A stretch of DNA of 64,000 nucleotides from Nonomuraea polychroma (GTDB lineage: Bacteria > Actinomycetota > Actinomycetes > Streptosporangiales > Streptosporangiaceae). The translations under genes and the position numbers were made by a program. Under the pieces are notes generated by a model. That model saw only the letters and a list, made by a program, of their open reading frames with translations, had not been told where the DNA came from and made no database searches. Shown here piece after piece: positions 16,430-25,514 of the stretch (the first letter of the stretch is position 1; each line of letters begins with the position of its first letter). The stretch is taken from contig NZ_SAUN01000001.1 in assembly GCF_004011505.1 (NCBI RefSeq), positions 9,389,501 through 9,453,500 of the forward strand, read 5' to 3'.

Positions 16430-19047
16430 TGACCCTCGATCCGGCCAGAGGGCCGTGGAGCCGGCGCCATGCCGCCGCCGAACCCTCCGTCGTCGCCCCC
16501 CTGCGGGAACCCGTCGTTTACGGCGCCGCCGTCGTCCGTCGTGACGTTGTCGTCGCCGGTGGTGGTGTCGTCACCACACGGCGCGATGAGGCAGTCCTGG
16601 TTGTCCGTGCCCGGGTCGCCGAACGGGTCCTCATCGGTGAACGGATTGTCGTCGGCGCTGGGCGTCGGCGTGGGCGTCGGGCTCGGCACGATGTTCTCGG
16701 GTGTGCCGATCTCGGCCTTCTGCGGGAACTGCTCGATCGGCTTGCCCTCGTGGGCGGCCAGCATGAACCTCTGCCAGGCGATCGTGGGCGGGCCCGCGCC
16801 CTCGAAGCCCAGGGACACCTCGTAGGGCAGGGTGTACGGGTTGTTGATGTCGTACTTCTTGCTCGGCTTGCCGCCGGGCGTGATGGGGCAGTTGGAGTGC
16901 AGCGGCGGGACGACCTTGCCGGACTTCGTCCTGCACTCCTCGCGGTAGAACCCGACAGCGGTGGAGAGCTGCGGCGTGTAGCCGACGAACCAGGCCTCTT
17001 TCTCGTCGTTGTTGGTGCCGGTCTTGCCGGCCGCCGGACGGGAGCCCAGGCCCTTGCCCTGCGCGGTGCCGCTCCGCAGCACCTCCTGCATGGCCACCGT
17101 CGCGTCCGCGGCGACCCCGGCGTCGACGACGCTCTTGGCGGTCCTCTGCTCCGGGTAGACGACCTTCTTGTCCTGCCGGACTTCGATGACCACGTGGTAG
17201 CGGGTGTACTTGCCGCCGTTGGCGAAGATGGAGTAGCCCGCGGCCTGCTCGACGGGGGTCACCGGGGCGCTGCCGATCGCGAACTGGTAGCTGTGCTCGT
17301 TGACGTCGGCTTCCATGGTCTCCTGGTTGAACCCGGCCGCTTCGACGAGGTTCTTCACATCGTCGAGCTTGTTGGGCAGGGCGTAGGCCATCGAGACGAA
17401 CGCGGTGTTGACCGACTCCGAGGTGGCCTTGACCACGTCAACGGCGCGGCCGACGTTGTGGCTGTTCCTGATGCCTTCCTTCTGCACGCCGGGAAGCTCT
17501 TTCGGCACGGTCTCGTTTCCTGGCACGAAGCTCTTGAGCGAGTAGCCGGCCTGCAACCACGCGGCCAGGACGTAGGGCTTGAACGCGGACGCGGCCTGCT
17601 TCTTGGACTGGAAGGGCTCGTTCCACGGGTCCGTCAGGTAGTTGGTGCCGCCGTAGAACGCGACGACGCGGCCGTTCTTCGGGTTCACCGCGGCCAGGCC
17701 GGCGTGGTACTCCTTGTTCATCCCCCTCATGGTGCTGGTCACCGCCTCCTTCGCGGCGATCATGAGCTTCCTGTCGAAGGTGGAGACGATCTCGTAGCCG
17801 CCGCTCCTGACCTCGTCGCCGGTGAGCCCGCGGCCCTCCAGCTCCTTCAGGACCTGCGTGACCATGTAGCCCTTCATGCCGCCCAGTTCGTTGACGTTGT
17901 CGTCCTTGGCCGTCTTGGGGAACTTGGCGGTCTGCGGGAGGTTGCCGTACTTGTCGGGCCAGACCTTGGCCATGTTGTTGATGACGTCCTTGAACCGGCT
18001 CTGCAGCGCCGGCTCGTCGGCCTTCCAGTTGGGCTGCTGGATCCGCGCGGCGAGGTAGGCGCCCTGCTCCGGGGTCAGCTTCGCGGCGGTGACCTTGTCG
18101 CCGAAGTACGCCTTCGCGGCGGCCTGGACCCCGTAGGCCCGGCCGAAGTTGACCGTGTTGAGGTATCTCTCCAGGATCTCGTCCTTGGTCAGCGTGTCGT
18201 CGAGCTTGACCGCGACGAAGATCTCGTTGATCTTACGCTTGATCGAGACTTCCTGGCTGAGGCCGTCGTAGTAGTTGCGGGCCATCTGCTGGGTGATCGT
18301 CGAGGCGCCCTGGAGCTGCTGCCCGGTCGCGGTCATCCACAGCGACCGGATCATGCCGGGGATGGAGATGCCGGAGTCCTCGTAGAAAGTCTGGTTCTCG
18401 ATGGCGATCGTGGCTTCCCTGACCGTCTCGTCCATCTGCGACAGCTTGACGATCTCCCGCTTCATGCCGAGATGGGCGATCGGGGTCTTGCCGTCGTTGT
18501 AGTAGATCGTGCTCTGCTGCGCGATCGCCTCTTCCTGGGTGCCCGTGGGCACCTCGGTGTTGGCGTACGCCACCATGATCATGCCGAAGATCCCGGCGGT
18601 GATCACCACGAACCCGGCCATGACGATCTTCCAGCTGGGCACGAACCTGCGCCACCCGCCGCGGGTCTTCTTCGGCGGCCTCGGCGGCTCTGGCGGCCCA
18701 CCCTGCCCCGACCTCCGGCGCGAGCGCGGCGGGCCGCCGGAGACCATGGTCTCCTGGTTACTCACCGTGTGCGTGTCCTGGCGCGCACGTGAGCGCGAGC
18801 GCGGCGGCGGCTGGTCGCCGCGCCGGGAGACCGGCTCGTCGCGCTGAGGCTGGGGCGGGCCTTCGTACGGCTGCGCGGCCATCGCGCCCGTCTGCTCGTA
18901 GGCGGCTTCCGGACGACGCGGCGGCTGGCCGGGACCCCAGGACGGCTCGCCGGTTTGCGGTGGAGAACCCTGGGGCACAGAACGGGATGAGCTGGAGCGA
19001 CGGCGCCTTCCCGGGCGTGGCGTCCCCTCATTCATGCTGTTACTCAC
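16426..19047 (-). CDS. Bifunctional class A penicillin-binding protein
   Basis: Polymerises glycan strands and cross-links peptidoglycan. 873 residues. An unusually long, proline- and arginine-rich cytoplasmic head (about 150 residues) precedes one membrane segment (MAGFVVITAGIFGMIMVAY), the transglycosylase domain (IAIENQTFYEDSGIS, then GASTITQQMARN) and the transpeptidase with SAFK, SVN and KTGT motifs. The tail is rich in Asp, Pro and Gly. The first transglycosylase motif reads EN rather than the usual ED after the Ala-Ile, but the Glu is kept. The GTG at 19047 has GAGG 4 nt upstream; an ATG at 19035 is the alternative. Confidence 0.93.
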   Translation of the reverse strand: MSNSMNEGTPRPGRRRRSSSSRSVPQGSPPQTGEPSWGPGQPPRRPEAAYEQTGAMAAQPYEGPPQPQRDEPVSRRGDQPPPRSRSRARQDTHTVSNQETMVSGGPPRSRRRSGQGGPPEPPRPPKKTRGGWRRFVPSWKIVMAGFVVITAGIFGMIMVAYANTEVPTGTQEEAIAQQSTIYYNDGKTPIAHLGMKREIVKLSQMDETVREATIAIENQTFYEDSGISIPGMIRSLWMTATGQQLQGASTITQQMARNYYDGLSQEVSIKRKINEIFVAVKLDDTLTKDEILERYLNTVNFGRAYGVQAAAKAYFGDKVTAAKLTPEQGAYLAARIQQPNWKADEPALQSRFKDVINNMAKVWPDKYGNLPQTAKFPKTAKDDNVNELGGMKGYMVTQVLKELEGRGLTGDEVRSGGYEIVSTFDRKLMIAAKEAVTSTMRGMNKEYHAGLAAVNPKNGRVVAFYGGTNYLTDPWNEPFQSKKQAASAFKPYVLAAWLQAGYSLKSFVPGNETVPKELPGVQKEGIRNSHNVGRAVDVVKATSESVNTAFVSMAYALPNKLDDVKNLVEAAGFNQETMEADVNEHSYQFAIGSAPVTPVEQAAGYSIFANGGKYTRYHVVIEVRQDKKVVYPEQRTAKSVVDAGVAADATVAMQEVLRSGTAQGKGLGSRPAAGKTGTNNDEKEAWFVGYTPQLSTAVGFYREECRTKSGKVVPPLHSNCPITPGGKPSKKYDINNPYTLPYEVSLGFEGAGPPTIAWQRFMLAAHEGKPIEQFPQKAEIGTPENIVPSPTPTPTPSADDNPFTDEDPFGDPGTDNQDCLIAPCGDDTTTGDDNVTTDDGGAVNDGFPQGGDDGGFGGGMAPAPRPSGRIEGQ

Positions 19048-19114
19048 ACGTCCTCGCACTGTCGTCGGAACATAAACGGCGGTTGGGCGTGAGGTTCCTC
19101 GCCGCCCTCGGTCT

Positions 19115-19501
19115 TCACGCTTGGCCGATGAGGTCAGGTGGTCCGTTGCCGAGGACGTACGAAACCGTCAGGTGGTTCCAGGAACAACCTTGGCAGACCT
19201 CGACGACGTACACCCGGAACTCATCGTAATCATGAGCCATGGCGGCGAGTTCCGTTGCGACCTTTGCCTGTCCGGCATGCCGTCCGAGTGCATCTCCGTA
19301 GACATAGGTCACGTTGGTGACGTTCTCCCTCTCGCAGACCGGGCAGAGGCGTTCGGTCGGCTCGCCGAAGAGGCGGGCCGCGCGAAGGAGGTACGGCTGT
19401 GCGTCACAAAGCTCGCCACGCGACGTGCGCCCGGCGCGGAAGGAGCGGACCACCGCCTTTTTCGCGAGGCCGTAATCCACCACCCTTCGCTGTGACCACA
19501 T
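19115..19501 (-). CDS. DUF5318 zinc-ribbon-like protein
   Basis: 128 residues, function unknown. Two CxxC pairs (CPVC at about 60 and CQGC at about 105) suggest a zinc ribbon split by a region containing the VYVYGD and HDYDEFRVYVVEVC segments. The family is widespread in actinobacteria and commonly sits upstream of the large PBP, as here. The ATG at 19501 has no ribosome site but a -35/-10 pair (TTGGGA, 18 nt, TAGTCT) that ends 7 nt before the ATG, so the mRNA is probably leaderless. Divergent from the PadR gene. Confidence 0.8.
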   Translation of the reverse strand: MWSQRRVVDYGLAKKAVVRSFRAGRTSRGELCDAQPYLLRAARLFGEPTERLCPVCERENVTNVTYVYGDALGRHAGQAKVATELAAMAHDYDEFRVYVVEVCQGCSWNHLTVSYVLGNGPPDLIGQA

Positions 19502-19508
19502 GAGCGCC

Positions 19509-19538
19509 AGACTACGGCGTTTCTGTCGATCGTCCCAA
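19509..19538 (-). promoter_or_regulatory. Promoter of DUF5318 gene (leaderless)
   Basis: TTGGGA (19533-19538) and TAGTCT (19509-19514), 18-nt spacer, on the minus strand. The -10 is 7 nt from the ATG. Confidence 0.55.
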
Positions 19539-19558
19539 CGACTTGGCAAATCCGCCGA

Positions 19559-19588
19559 TTGCAGCGATATAGCGGCCAGACGTATCCT
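19559..19588 (+). promoter_or_regulatory. padR promoter
   Basis: TTGCAG (19559-19564) and TATCCT (19583-19588) with an 18-nt spacer. Predicted transcription start near 19595, inside the palindromic operator. Confidence 0.5.
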
Positions 19589-19591
19589 GGG

Positions 19592-19612
19592 GATGTATCG
19601 GCTCGATACATC
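19592..19612. promoter_or_regulatory. Palindromic operator for the PadR regulator
   Basis: GATGTATCG-GCT-CGATACATC, a perfect 9-bp inverted repeat that contains the ATGT...ACAT halves recognised by PadR-family proteins. It covers the predicted padR start site, so binding would block padR and the downstream ino1 gene. Confidence 0.65.
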
Positions 19613-19636
19613 GACGCGAGAGGAGGGTGGTTCCTC

Positions 19637-20227
19637 ATGGCCGGCGGACAGGGCAGGGTCTTGGAACTGGCCGTGCTCGGGTCGCTGCACGAGACCCCGC
19701 TACACGGCTACGAGCTGCGCAAACGGCTCAACGCCCTGCTGGGGATGTTCCGCGCGTTCTCCTATGGGTCGCTGTACCCCTGTCTTCGATCACTTCTCGC
19801 CCAAGGGCTCATCGCAGAGGAGCAACCCGCTCCCACCACGATCGTCGGCGGCAGATCAAAGATCGTTTACAAGCTGACCGCGGAAGGGAAGGAGCGGCTG
19901 CAGGAGATGCTGACGCAGGCCGGGCCTTCCGCCTGGGAGGACGAGAGCTTCGGTGTGCACTTCGCGTTCTTCAGGCACACCGAGGCCGAGGTGCGTTTGC
20001 GCATACTCGAAGGCCGCCGTAGCCGGCTTGAGGAGCGGCTCGACGCCGTGCGGACGGCGCTGGCGCGCACCAGGGAGCGCCTCGACAGTTACACGCTCGA
20101 GCTGCAGCGTCATGGGCTCGAGTCGGTCGAGCGCGAGGTGCGCTGGCTGAACGAGCTGATCGCAACGGAGCGTCGGGCCTCCTCAGAGGAGAGGCCCGAA
20201 AGAGATACCACGTCAACTGATGAGTAA
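19637..20227 (+). CDS. PadR family transcriptional regulator
   Basis: Winged-helix repressor, 196 residues. The PadR N-terminal domain spans about 8-85 (LELAVLGSLHETPLHGYEL, GSLYPCLRSLLAQGL, then the beta-wing and KIVYKLTAEGKERL). A long C-terminal coiled-coil-like region with many Arg and Glu (about 115-180) is the Vir_act_alpha_C-type dimerisation arm. The ATG at 19637 follows AGGAGG by 10 nt. It lies 13 bases upstream of inositol-phosphate synthase, and a perfect palindrome overlaps its own start site, so it probably controls itself and ino1. Ligand unknown. Confidence 0.88.
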   Translation: MAGGQGRVLELAVLGSLHETPLHGYELRKRLNALLGMFRAFSYGSLYPCLRSLLAQGLIAEEQPAPTTIVGGRSKIVYKLTAEGKERLQEMLTQAGPSAWEDESFGVHFAFFRHTEAEVRLRILEGRRSRLEERLDAVRTALARTRERLDSYTLELQRHGLESVEREVRWLNELIATERRASSEERPERDTTSTDE

Positions 20228-20240
20228 GGGAGCGAGTGCG

Positions 20241-21320
20241 ATGGGTTCGGTTCGCGTGGCCATTGTCGGTGTCGGCAACTGCGCGTCGTCGCTGGTCCAG
20301 GGCGTTCACTACTACAGGGACGCCGACCCGGAGATACGGGTCCCGGGCCTGATGCACGTGAAGTTCGGCGACTACCACGTCGGCGACGTCGAGTTCGTCG
20401 CGGCGTTCGACGTGGACGCCAAGAAGGTCGGCCGGGATCTGTCCGAGGCGATAGTCGCCAGCGAGAACAACACGATCAAGATCTGTGACGTGCCGCCCAC
20501 GGGGGTGACGGTCCAGCGCGGTCATACCTTCGACGGCCTGGGTGAGTACTACCGGGAGATCATCGAGGAGTCCGACGAGGCGCCCGTCGACGTGGTCCAG
20601 GTGCTCCGGGACAACGAGGTCGACGTCCTGGTCTCCTACCTTCCCGTGGGCTCCGAGGAGGCCGACCGCTTCTACGCGCAGTGCGCCATCGACGCGGGTG
20701 TGGCCTTCGTGAACGCGCTGCCGGTCTTCATCGCCTCCGACCCGGAGTGGGCTGAGAAGTTCACCGTGGCGGGCGTGCCGATCGTCGGCGACGACATCAA
20801 GTCGCAGGTCGGCGCCACGATCACGCACCGGGTGCTGGCCAAGCTGTTCGAGGACCGTGGCGTTGAGCTGCTGCGCACGTACCAGCTCAACTTCGGCGGC
20901 AACATGGACTTCATGAACATGCTGGAGCGCAAGCGGCTCCAGTCCAAGAAGATCTCCAAGACGCAGTCGGTCACCTCGCAGATCCCGCACGAGATGGGCA
21001 AGGCCGACGTGCACATCGGGCCGTCGGACCACGTGCCGTGGCTGGACGACCGGAAGTGGGCGTACGTGCGGCTCGAGGGCCGGTCGTTCGGCGACACTCC
21101 GCTCAACCTCGAGTACAAGCTCGAGGTTTGGGACTCGCCCAATTCGGCCGGCATCATCATCGACGCCGTCCGGGCCGCCAAGATCGCCCTCGACCGGGGC
21201 ATCGGCGGGCCGATCCTGTCGGCGTCGTCGTACTTCATGAAGTCGCCGCCGAAGCAGTTCTCGGACGACGAGGCTCGGGACTACGTCGAGAAGTTCATCC
21301 GGGGTGAGGTCGAGCGGTGA
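20241..21320 (+). CDS. ino1: Inositol-3-phosphate synthase
   Basis: NAD-dependent conversion of glucose 6-phosphate to myo-inositol 3-phosphate, the first step toward phosphatidylinositol and mycothiol. 359 residues, the short actinobacterial form. Rossmann motif VAIVGVGNCASSLVQG at the N-terminus; conserved core GDDIKSQVGATITHR and LNFGGNMDFMNM, with lysines in KRLQSKKISKTQSV. ATG 20241 with GGGAG 8 nt upstream; an earlier ATG at 20220 overlaps the padR end and lacks spacing. Co-transcribed with padR, so mycothiol supply may be under PadR control. Confidence 0.94.
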   Translation: MGSVRVAIVGVGNCASSLVQGVHYYRDADPEIRVPGLMHVKFGDYHVGDVEFVAAFDVDAKKVGRDLSEAIVASENNTIKICDVPPTGVTVQRGHTFDGLGEYYREIIEESDEAPVDVVQVLRDNEVDVLVSYLPVGSEEADRFYAQCAIDAGVAFVNALPVFIASDPEWAEKFTVAGVPIVGDDIKSQVGATITHRVLAKLFEDRGVELLRTYQLNFGGNMDFMNMLERKRLQSKKISKTQSVTSQIPHEMGKADVHIGPSDHVPWLDDRKWAYVRLEGRSFGDTPLNLEYKLEVWDSPNSAGIIIDAVRAAKIALDRGIGGPILSASSYFMKSPPKQFSDDEARDYVEKFIRGEVER

Positions 21321-21341
21321 CCCGCTGACCACCGGTCCTAC

Positions 21342-21374
21342 GGCGCCGCGCCCGCCCTGGGTGCGGCGCCTTTT
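21342..21374 (+). terminator. Terminator of padR-ino1
   Basis: GGCGCCGC (21342-21349) pairs with GCGGCGCC (21363-21370), followed by TTTT. Confidence 0.85.
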
Positions 21375-21452
21375 CCTGCGCCCGGATGCGCACCGCCCTG
21401 ACACGGCCGTCGCGCCGACGTGGGCGGCGCGCGGTCTCGTGTGGCGGGGTGG

Positions 21453-22043
21453 TCAGAGGCGGGCCGCCGGGGGGAGGGCGGACGGGGAGGCGGGTCGCCA
21501 TTTCAGCGGGTCGGAGCCGAGCTTGATCAGCAGCGGCACCTGCTCACGGCACCACGGCGAGATCGCCAGCAGCCCGCTCTGCACACCCTCCGCGAACTCC
21601 ATCCACGGCATCCACCGCGTCTCCCCCACCTCTTCAGGGTTGGGCGCGACGGGCCCGTTGACCATGACGCGGTAGACCGGGCACAACTCGTGCTCGACGA
21701 TGCCGTTGGCCATGACGGCCCGGTACGAGAAATCGGGCAGCAGCAGATCGACCCGCTCGACGGCGAGCCCGAGCCCGAGCTCATAGGACAGCCGGCGCAC
21801 GACGGCCCGGTCCAGCGCCTCCCCGGGCAGGGGATGACCACAGCAGCTGTTGGTCCAGACCCCCGGCCAAGTGATCTTGTGCTCCGCCCGCTTGGTGAGC
21901 AGCACGCGACCGGCGCGATCGAAGACATAGCTGGAGAACGCCAGATGGAGCGGCGTCTCGCGACCGTGCACCGACGTCTTGGGCGCGGTCCCCAGCGCGC
22001 GACCCTCCGGATCGACCAGCACAACGTGCTCCGCAATCGTCAC
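21453..22043 (-). CDS. idi: Isopentenyl-diphosphate delta-isomerase, type 1
   Basis: Interconverts isopentenyl and dimethylallyl diphosphates. 196 residues, Nudix fold: N-terminal HLAFSSYVFDRAGRVLLTKR, catalytic Cys in NSCCGHP and catalytic Glu in EHELCPVY. The Nudix-type helix GEALDRAVVRRLSYELG is intact. Start is a GTG at 22043. Not part of an obvious operon; convergent with ino1, separated by its terminator. Confidence 0.94.
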   Translation of the reverse strand: MTIAEHVVLVDPEGRALGTAPKTSVHGRETPLHLAFSSYVFDRAGRVLLTKRAEHKITWPGVWTNSCCGHPLPGEALDRAVVRRLSYELGLGLAVERVDLLLPDFSYRAVMANGIVEHELCPVYRVMVNGPVAPNPEEVGETRWMPWMEFAEGVQSGLLAISPWCREQVPLLIKLGSDPLKWRPASPSALPPAARL

Positions 22044-22137
22044 GCTATGAAGCGTACGAGATCATGACGACCGCGCGAAACCCGGGACCCACCTGCTACG
22101 CCAACCTCTCCCGCATGCTGCAGGACCGGCGCTTGGC

Positions 22138-22143
22138 TAGGCT
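22138..22143 (+). promoter_or_regulatory. -10 hexamer of MFS gene (leaderless)
   Basis: TAGGCT ends 6 nt before the GTG start at 22150; no ribosome site is present. The -35 is unclear. Confidence 0.4.
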
Positions 22144-22149
22144 GGCGGC

Positions 22150-23454
22150 GTGTCATTCGTCGCCGATCTCCGCGTGGTCCTTCGTGGCAGGGACTTCAGG
22201 AGGCTCTTCGGCACCCGGCTGGTCTCCCAGTTCTCCGACGGGATCTTCCAGTTCGGCGTCGCCGGATTCGCCTTCTTCAGCCCTGAGAGCCAGACGACCG
22301 CGCTGCAGGTCGCGGCAGGCCTTGCCGTGCTGCTGTTGCCGTACAGCGTGCTCGGCCCGTTCGTGGGCGTGTTCATCGACCGCTGGTCGCGGCGGCAGAT
22401 CCTGGTGGTCGCGCCCTTCGTGCGCGGCGCGCTGCTGCTGATCGCCGCCGGTCTGGTGGCCGCCGACGTGCCCGACCCCGCGTTCTACGGGGCGGCGCTG
22501 GCGGTGCTCGGCGTCAACAGGTTCTTCCTGGCCTCGCTCGGCGCCTCGCTGCCGCACGTGGTGCCCGCCGACCGGCTCATGGCGGCCAACGCGGTCGTGC
22601 CCACGTCGGGCACTGTGGTGACGTTCGTGGGCGCGGGGGTCGGGTTCCTGCTGCGCGAGGTGTTCGGCGGCGACGACTTCGGCGTGGCACTGCTTCTGGC
22701 CACCTCAGGGGTGGTGTTCGGGCTGAGCTCGCTGGTCGCCCGGACGATGGACCGGGGGCTGCTCGGCCCTTGGTCCGACCCCAACCGCCCGCAGGCCCGC
22801 CAGGCCTTGCGCAACGTGCTCGTCGGCCTCGCCGACGGCGCCAAGCACCTGGTGGGGCACCGGGTGGCGGCCGCCACCATGGGCGCCATGGCCGCGCACC
22901 GCTTCTTCTACGGCATGGCGACGGCCCTCGGCATCATCCTCTACCGCTACTACTTCTACGACGGCGACACCGACGCCGCGCTGGGTGGAGTAACCCTGGT
23001 CGTGGCCACCTCCGGCGTCGGCTACTTCCTGGCCGTGATCATCACCCCGTACGCGACCGAGCGGTTCACCATCGAGCGCTGGGTGCCGATCGCGCTGTCG
23101 GCGGCCGGCGTGCTGACGGCCGCGCTGGTGCTGCCGTTCCAGGAGTGGGGGCTGCCGGTCGCGGGGTTCGTGCTGGGCGTGGCCGGGCAGAGCGTCAAGA
23201 TCTGCGCCGACACCACGGTTCAGCGTGATGTCGAGGACATCTATCTGGGCCGCGCGTTCTCGATCTACGACATGCTGTTCAACGGCATGTACGTCCTCGC
23301 CGCGGCCCTGTCGGCGATGATCCTGCCCGCGAACGGCAAGTCCTACATGGCCGTAGCGATCGTCGCCATCGGCTACCAGGTCGCGGCGATCGCGTACCGG
23401 ATGATCACGCGCCCGCGTCGTTCGCCCGCGCCCACTCCAGCAGCGCCTCGGTAG
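22150..23454 (+). CDS. MFS transporter
   Basis: Proton-driven exporter of unknown substrate. 434 residues with about 12 hydrophobic segments and the short cytoplasmic loop DRWSRRQ between helices 2 and 3 that defines the superfamily. A MFS gene convergent with the CCA-adding enzyme is conserved in many actinobacteria. Its last 50 bases lie antisense to the 3' end of the CCA gene. GTG start directly behind a -10-like hexamer. Confidence 0.87.
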   Translation: MSFVADLRVVLRGRDFRRLFGTRLVSQFSDGIFQFGVAGFAFFSPESQTTALQVAAGLAVLLLPYSVLGPFVGVFIDRWSRRQILVVAPFVRGALLLIAAGLVAADVPDPAFYGAALAVLGVNRFFLASLGASLPHVVPADRLMAANAVVPTSGTVVTFVGAGVGFLLREVFGGDDFGVALLLATSGVVFGLSSLVARTMDRGLLGPWSDPNRPQARQALRNVLVGLADGAKHLVGHRVAAATMGAMAAHRFFYGMATALGIILYRYYFYDGDTDAALGGVTLVVATSGVGYFLAVIITPYATERFTIERWVPIALSAAGVLTAALVLPFQEWGLPVAGFVLGVAGQSVKICADTTVQRDVEDIYLGRAFSIYDMLFNGMYVLAAALSAMILPANGKSYMAVAIVAIGYQVAAIAYRMITRPRRSPAPTPAAPR

Positions 23455-24805
23455 CCGCCTCCTTGCCGATCATGCCCTTGTCGAGCCTCAGGTCGAGCAG
23501 GAACTTGTAAGCCCGCCCCACCACCGGCCCGGGCCCGATGCCCAGGACACGCTGGATCTCGTTGCCGTCGAGCTCCGGCCTGATCTTGGCCAGCTCCTCC
23601 TCCTCGGCGAGCCTGGCGATGCGCTCCTCGAGGTGGTCGTACGTACGCGACAGCGCGGCGGCCTTGCGCTTGTTGCGCGTGGTGCAGTCGGCCCTGGTCA
23701 GCTTGTGCAGCCGGTCCAGCAGGTGCCCGGCGTCGCGCACGTAGCGACGCACGGCGCTGTCGGTCCACTCGCCCGTGCCGTAGCCGTGGAAGCGCAGGTG
23801 CAGCTCGACCAGCCGGGCGACATCGGCCACCACGTCCTTGGGGAACTTCAGCTCGCTCATCCGCTTCTTGGTCAGCTGGGCGCCGACCACCTCGTGGTGG
23901 TGGAACGACACCCGCCCGCCGGGCTCGTGGCGGCGTGTCTTCGGCTTGCCGATGTCGTGCAGGAGTGCCGCCCAGCGCAGGATCCGGTCCGGCTTGCCGT
24001 CATCCTCCTGCGCGATGGCCTGGTCGAGCACGGTCAGCGAGTGCTCGTAGACGTCCTTGTGCCGGTGGTGCTCGTCGATCTCCAGGCGCAACTTCGGCAG
24101 CTCGGGCAGCACGTGAGCGGCCAGCCCCGTCTCGACCAGCAGCCGCAGCCCCTCGCGCGGGTAGGCGCCGCAGACGAGCTTGTCGAGCTCGTCGCGAATG
24201 CGCTCCGCCGAGACGATCTCGATGCGCTCGGCCATCGCCGTCATGGCCGCCAAGGCCTTGGCGTCCACGGAGAACCCGAGCTGCGAGGCGAACCTGGCGG
24301 CCCGCAACATACGCAGCGGGTCGTCGTCGAAGGACCGCTCGGGCGTGCCGGGCGTGCGCAGCCGCTTGGCGGCCAAGTCCTCCAGGCCGCCGTACGGGTC
24401 GACGAACTCGTGTCCCGGCAGGCGCACCGCCATGGCGTTGACCGCGAAGTCACGCCGCTCCAGATCGGCCTGCAGCGTCTCGCCGTACATGACCTCGGGC
24501 TTGCGCGACTTCGGGTCGTACGCCTCGCTGCGATACGTGGTGATCTCGATCAGCCAGCTGCCCTTGCGCAGGCCGACCGTGCCGAAGTCGATGCCGATGG
24601 TCCACACCGCGTCGGCCCAGTCCCTGACGATCTCTAGCACCCGCTCGGGGCGGGCGTCGGTGGTCACGTCGAGATCGTTGCCGATGCGGCCGAGCAGGAG
24701 GTCCCGCACAGGACCGCCGACGAGGGCGAGCTCGTGGCCCTTGGCAGCGAAACGGCGGCCGAGCTCGTCGGCCACCGGGGCGATCTTGCGGAACAGGTCG
24801 GTCAT
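23405..24805 (-). CDS. cca: CCA tRNA nucleotidyltransferase (poly(A) polymerase family, HD domain)
   Basis: Adds CCA to tRNA 3' ends. 466 residues from the ATG at 24805: class II nucleotidyltransferase head with ALVGGPVRDLLLG and the metal-binding DLDVTTD, the RRDFAVNAMA motif, ERSFDDDPLRMLRAARFASQ, then an HD domain (AALLHDIGKP, with HHHE downstream). The N-terminus is probably a little longer, because relatives have a preceding QxxA(V/M) helix; a TTG at 24844 would include TESQQRAM. 3' end overlaps the convergent MFS gene by 50 bases. Confidence 0.93.
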   Translation of the reverse strand: MTDLFRKIAPVADELGRRFAAKGHELALVGGPVRDLLLGRIGNDLDVTTDARPERVLEIVRDWADAVWTIGIDFGTVGLRKGSWLIEITTYRSEAYDPKSRKPEVMYGETLQADLERRDFAVNAMAVRLPGHEFVDPYGGLEDLAAKRLRTPGTPERSFDDDPLRMLRAARFASQLGFSVDAKALAAMTAMAERIEIVSAERIRDELDKLVCGAYPREGLRLLVETGLAAHVLPELPKLRLEIDEHHRHKDVYEHSLTVLDQAIAQEDDGKPDRILRWAALLHDIGKPKTRRHEPGGRVSFHHHEVVGAQLTKKRMSELKFPKDVVADVARLVELHLRFHGYGTGEWTDSAVRRYVRDAGHLLDRLHKLTRADCTTRNKRKAAALSRTYDHLEERIARLAEEEELAKIRPELDGNEIQRVLGIGPGPVVGRAYKFLLDLRLDKGMIGKEAATEALLEWARANDAGA

Positions 24806-24971
24806 GGCCCGCTGCTGGCTTTCGGTCAAAGTTGAGTCGGACAAACCGGGTCGGGTCCTTCGTCGGTCGGAACATCCGGAACATATCCCCCGAGCCACAC
24901 CGGGTCCGGGTTACCGTCGGTCAAGGGACCGTCGGGGGCCATGGCAACGAGGCTGAGGCTAGGAGGTCTAT

Positions 24972-25496
24972 ATGAAGGACGCCCTCGCGATCCACCGCTG
25001 GCTCCTCGCACACCAGGTCCATCATGAGATCGTACGCCTTCCGCGCCCTATGACATGCGCGGACGAATTGCCCGAGACGCTCTCAGCGGCGCCCGAGAGG
25101 TGCCTGATGGTCACGGTTTTCGAGGTCGCCACGAGGGTCGGCAACGAGGCCGTCGTCGCGGTCGCCTCTTCGGTGGCGACTCCCCCACGTCCAGGAGCCG
25201 TAGGCGGCCTGCTCGGCATGCGCCAGGCACGACCGGCCCCGGCCCACGTCGTCAACGCGGCCACCGACTACGCATACGGCCTGATCTGCCCGTTGCTGCT
25301 GCCGGAGTCGCTGCCGATGCTCATCGACGACCGGCTGCGCGCCGACACCGAGCCGGTCTTCACCGCCACCGGCGAACGCCACACGGCACTTGCCATCCGC
25401 GCGCTCGACCTGCTGACACTTCTGCCAGGAAAGATGGTCGACCTGTGCAGCACACGCCCCAGAGGATCACGTGAGGCGGTCGCGCGGCGGCACTGA
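24972..25496 (+). CDS. YbaK/EbsC-type aminoacyl-tRNA deacylase domain protein
   Basis: Probably hydrolyses mischarged aminoacyl-tRNAs. 174 residues with the family fold: N-terminal helix (ALAIHRWLLAHQVHHEIVRL), VTVFEVATRVGNEAVVAVA strand region and a C-terminal EPVFTATGERHTALAIRA segment matching the GxxxxLxI end of the domain. The canonical catalytic Lys region of YbaK is not obvious, so specificity and activity are uncertain. ATG with a perfect AGGAGG 6 nt upstream. Takes the place occupied by a Nudix gene (mutT4) in mycobacteria. Confidence 0.7.
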   Translation: MKDALAIHRWLLAHQVHHEIVRLPRPMTCADELPETLSAAPERCLMVTVFEVATRVGNEAVVAVASSVATPPRPGAVGGLLGMRQARPAPAHVVNAATDYAYGLICPLLLPESLPMLIDDRLRADTEPVFTATGERHTALAIRALDLLTLLPGKMVDLCSTRPRGSREAVARRH

Positions 25497-25501
25497 ACCC
25501 G

Positions 25502-25507
25502 TACCAT
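25502..25507 (+). promoter_or_regulatory. Candidate -10 of the DUF6049-murJ operon
   Basis: TACCAT lies 7 nt before the GTG of a short leader ORF, as expected for a leaderless transcript. No good -35 is visible. Confidence 0.35.
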
Positions 25508-25514
25508 TGCGGGC

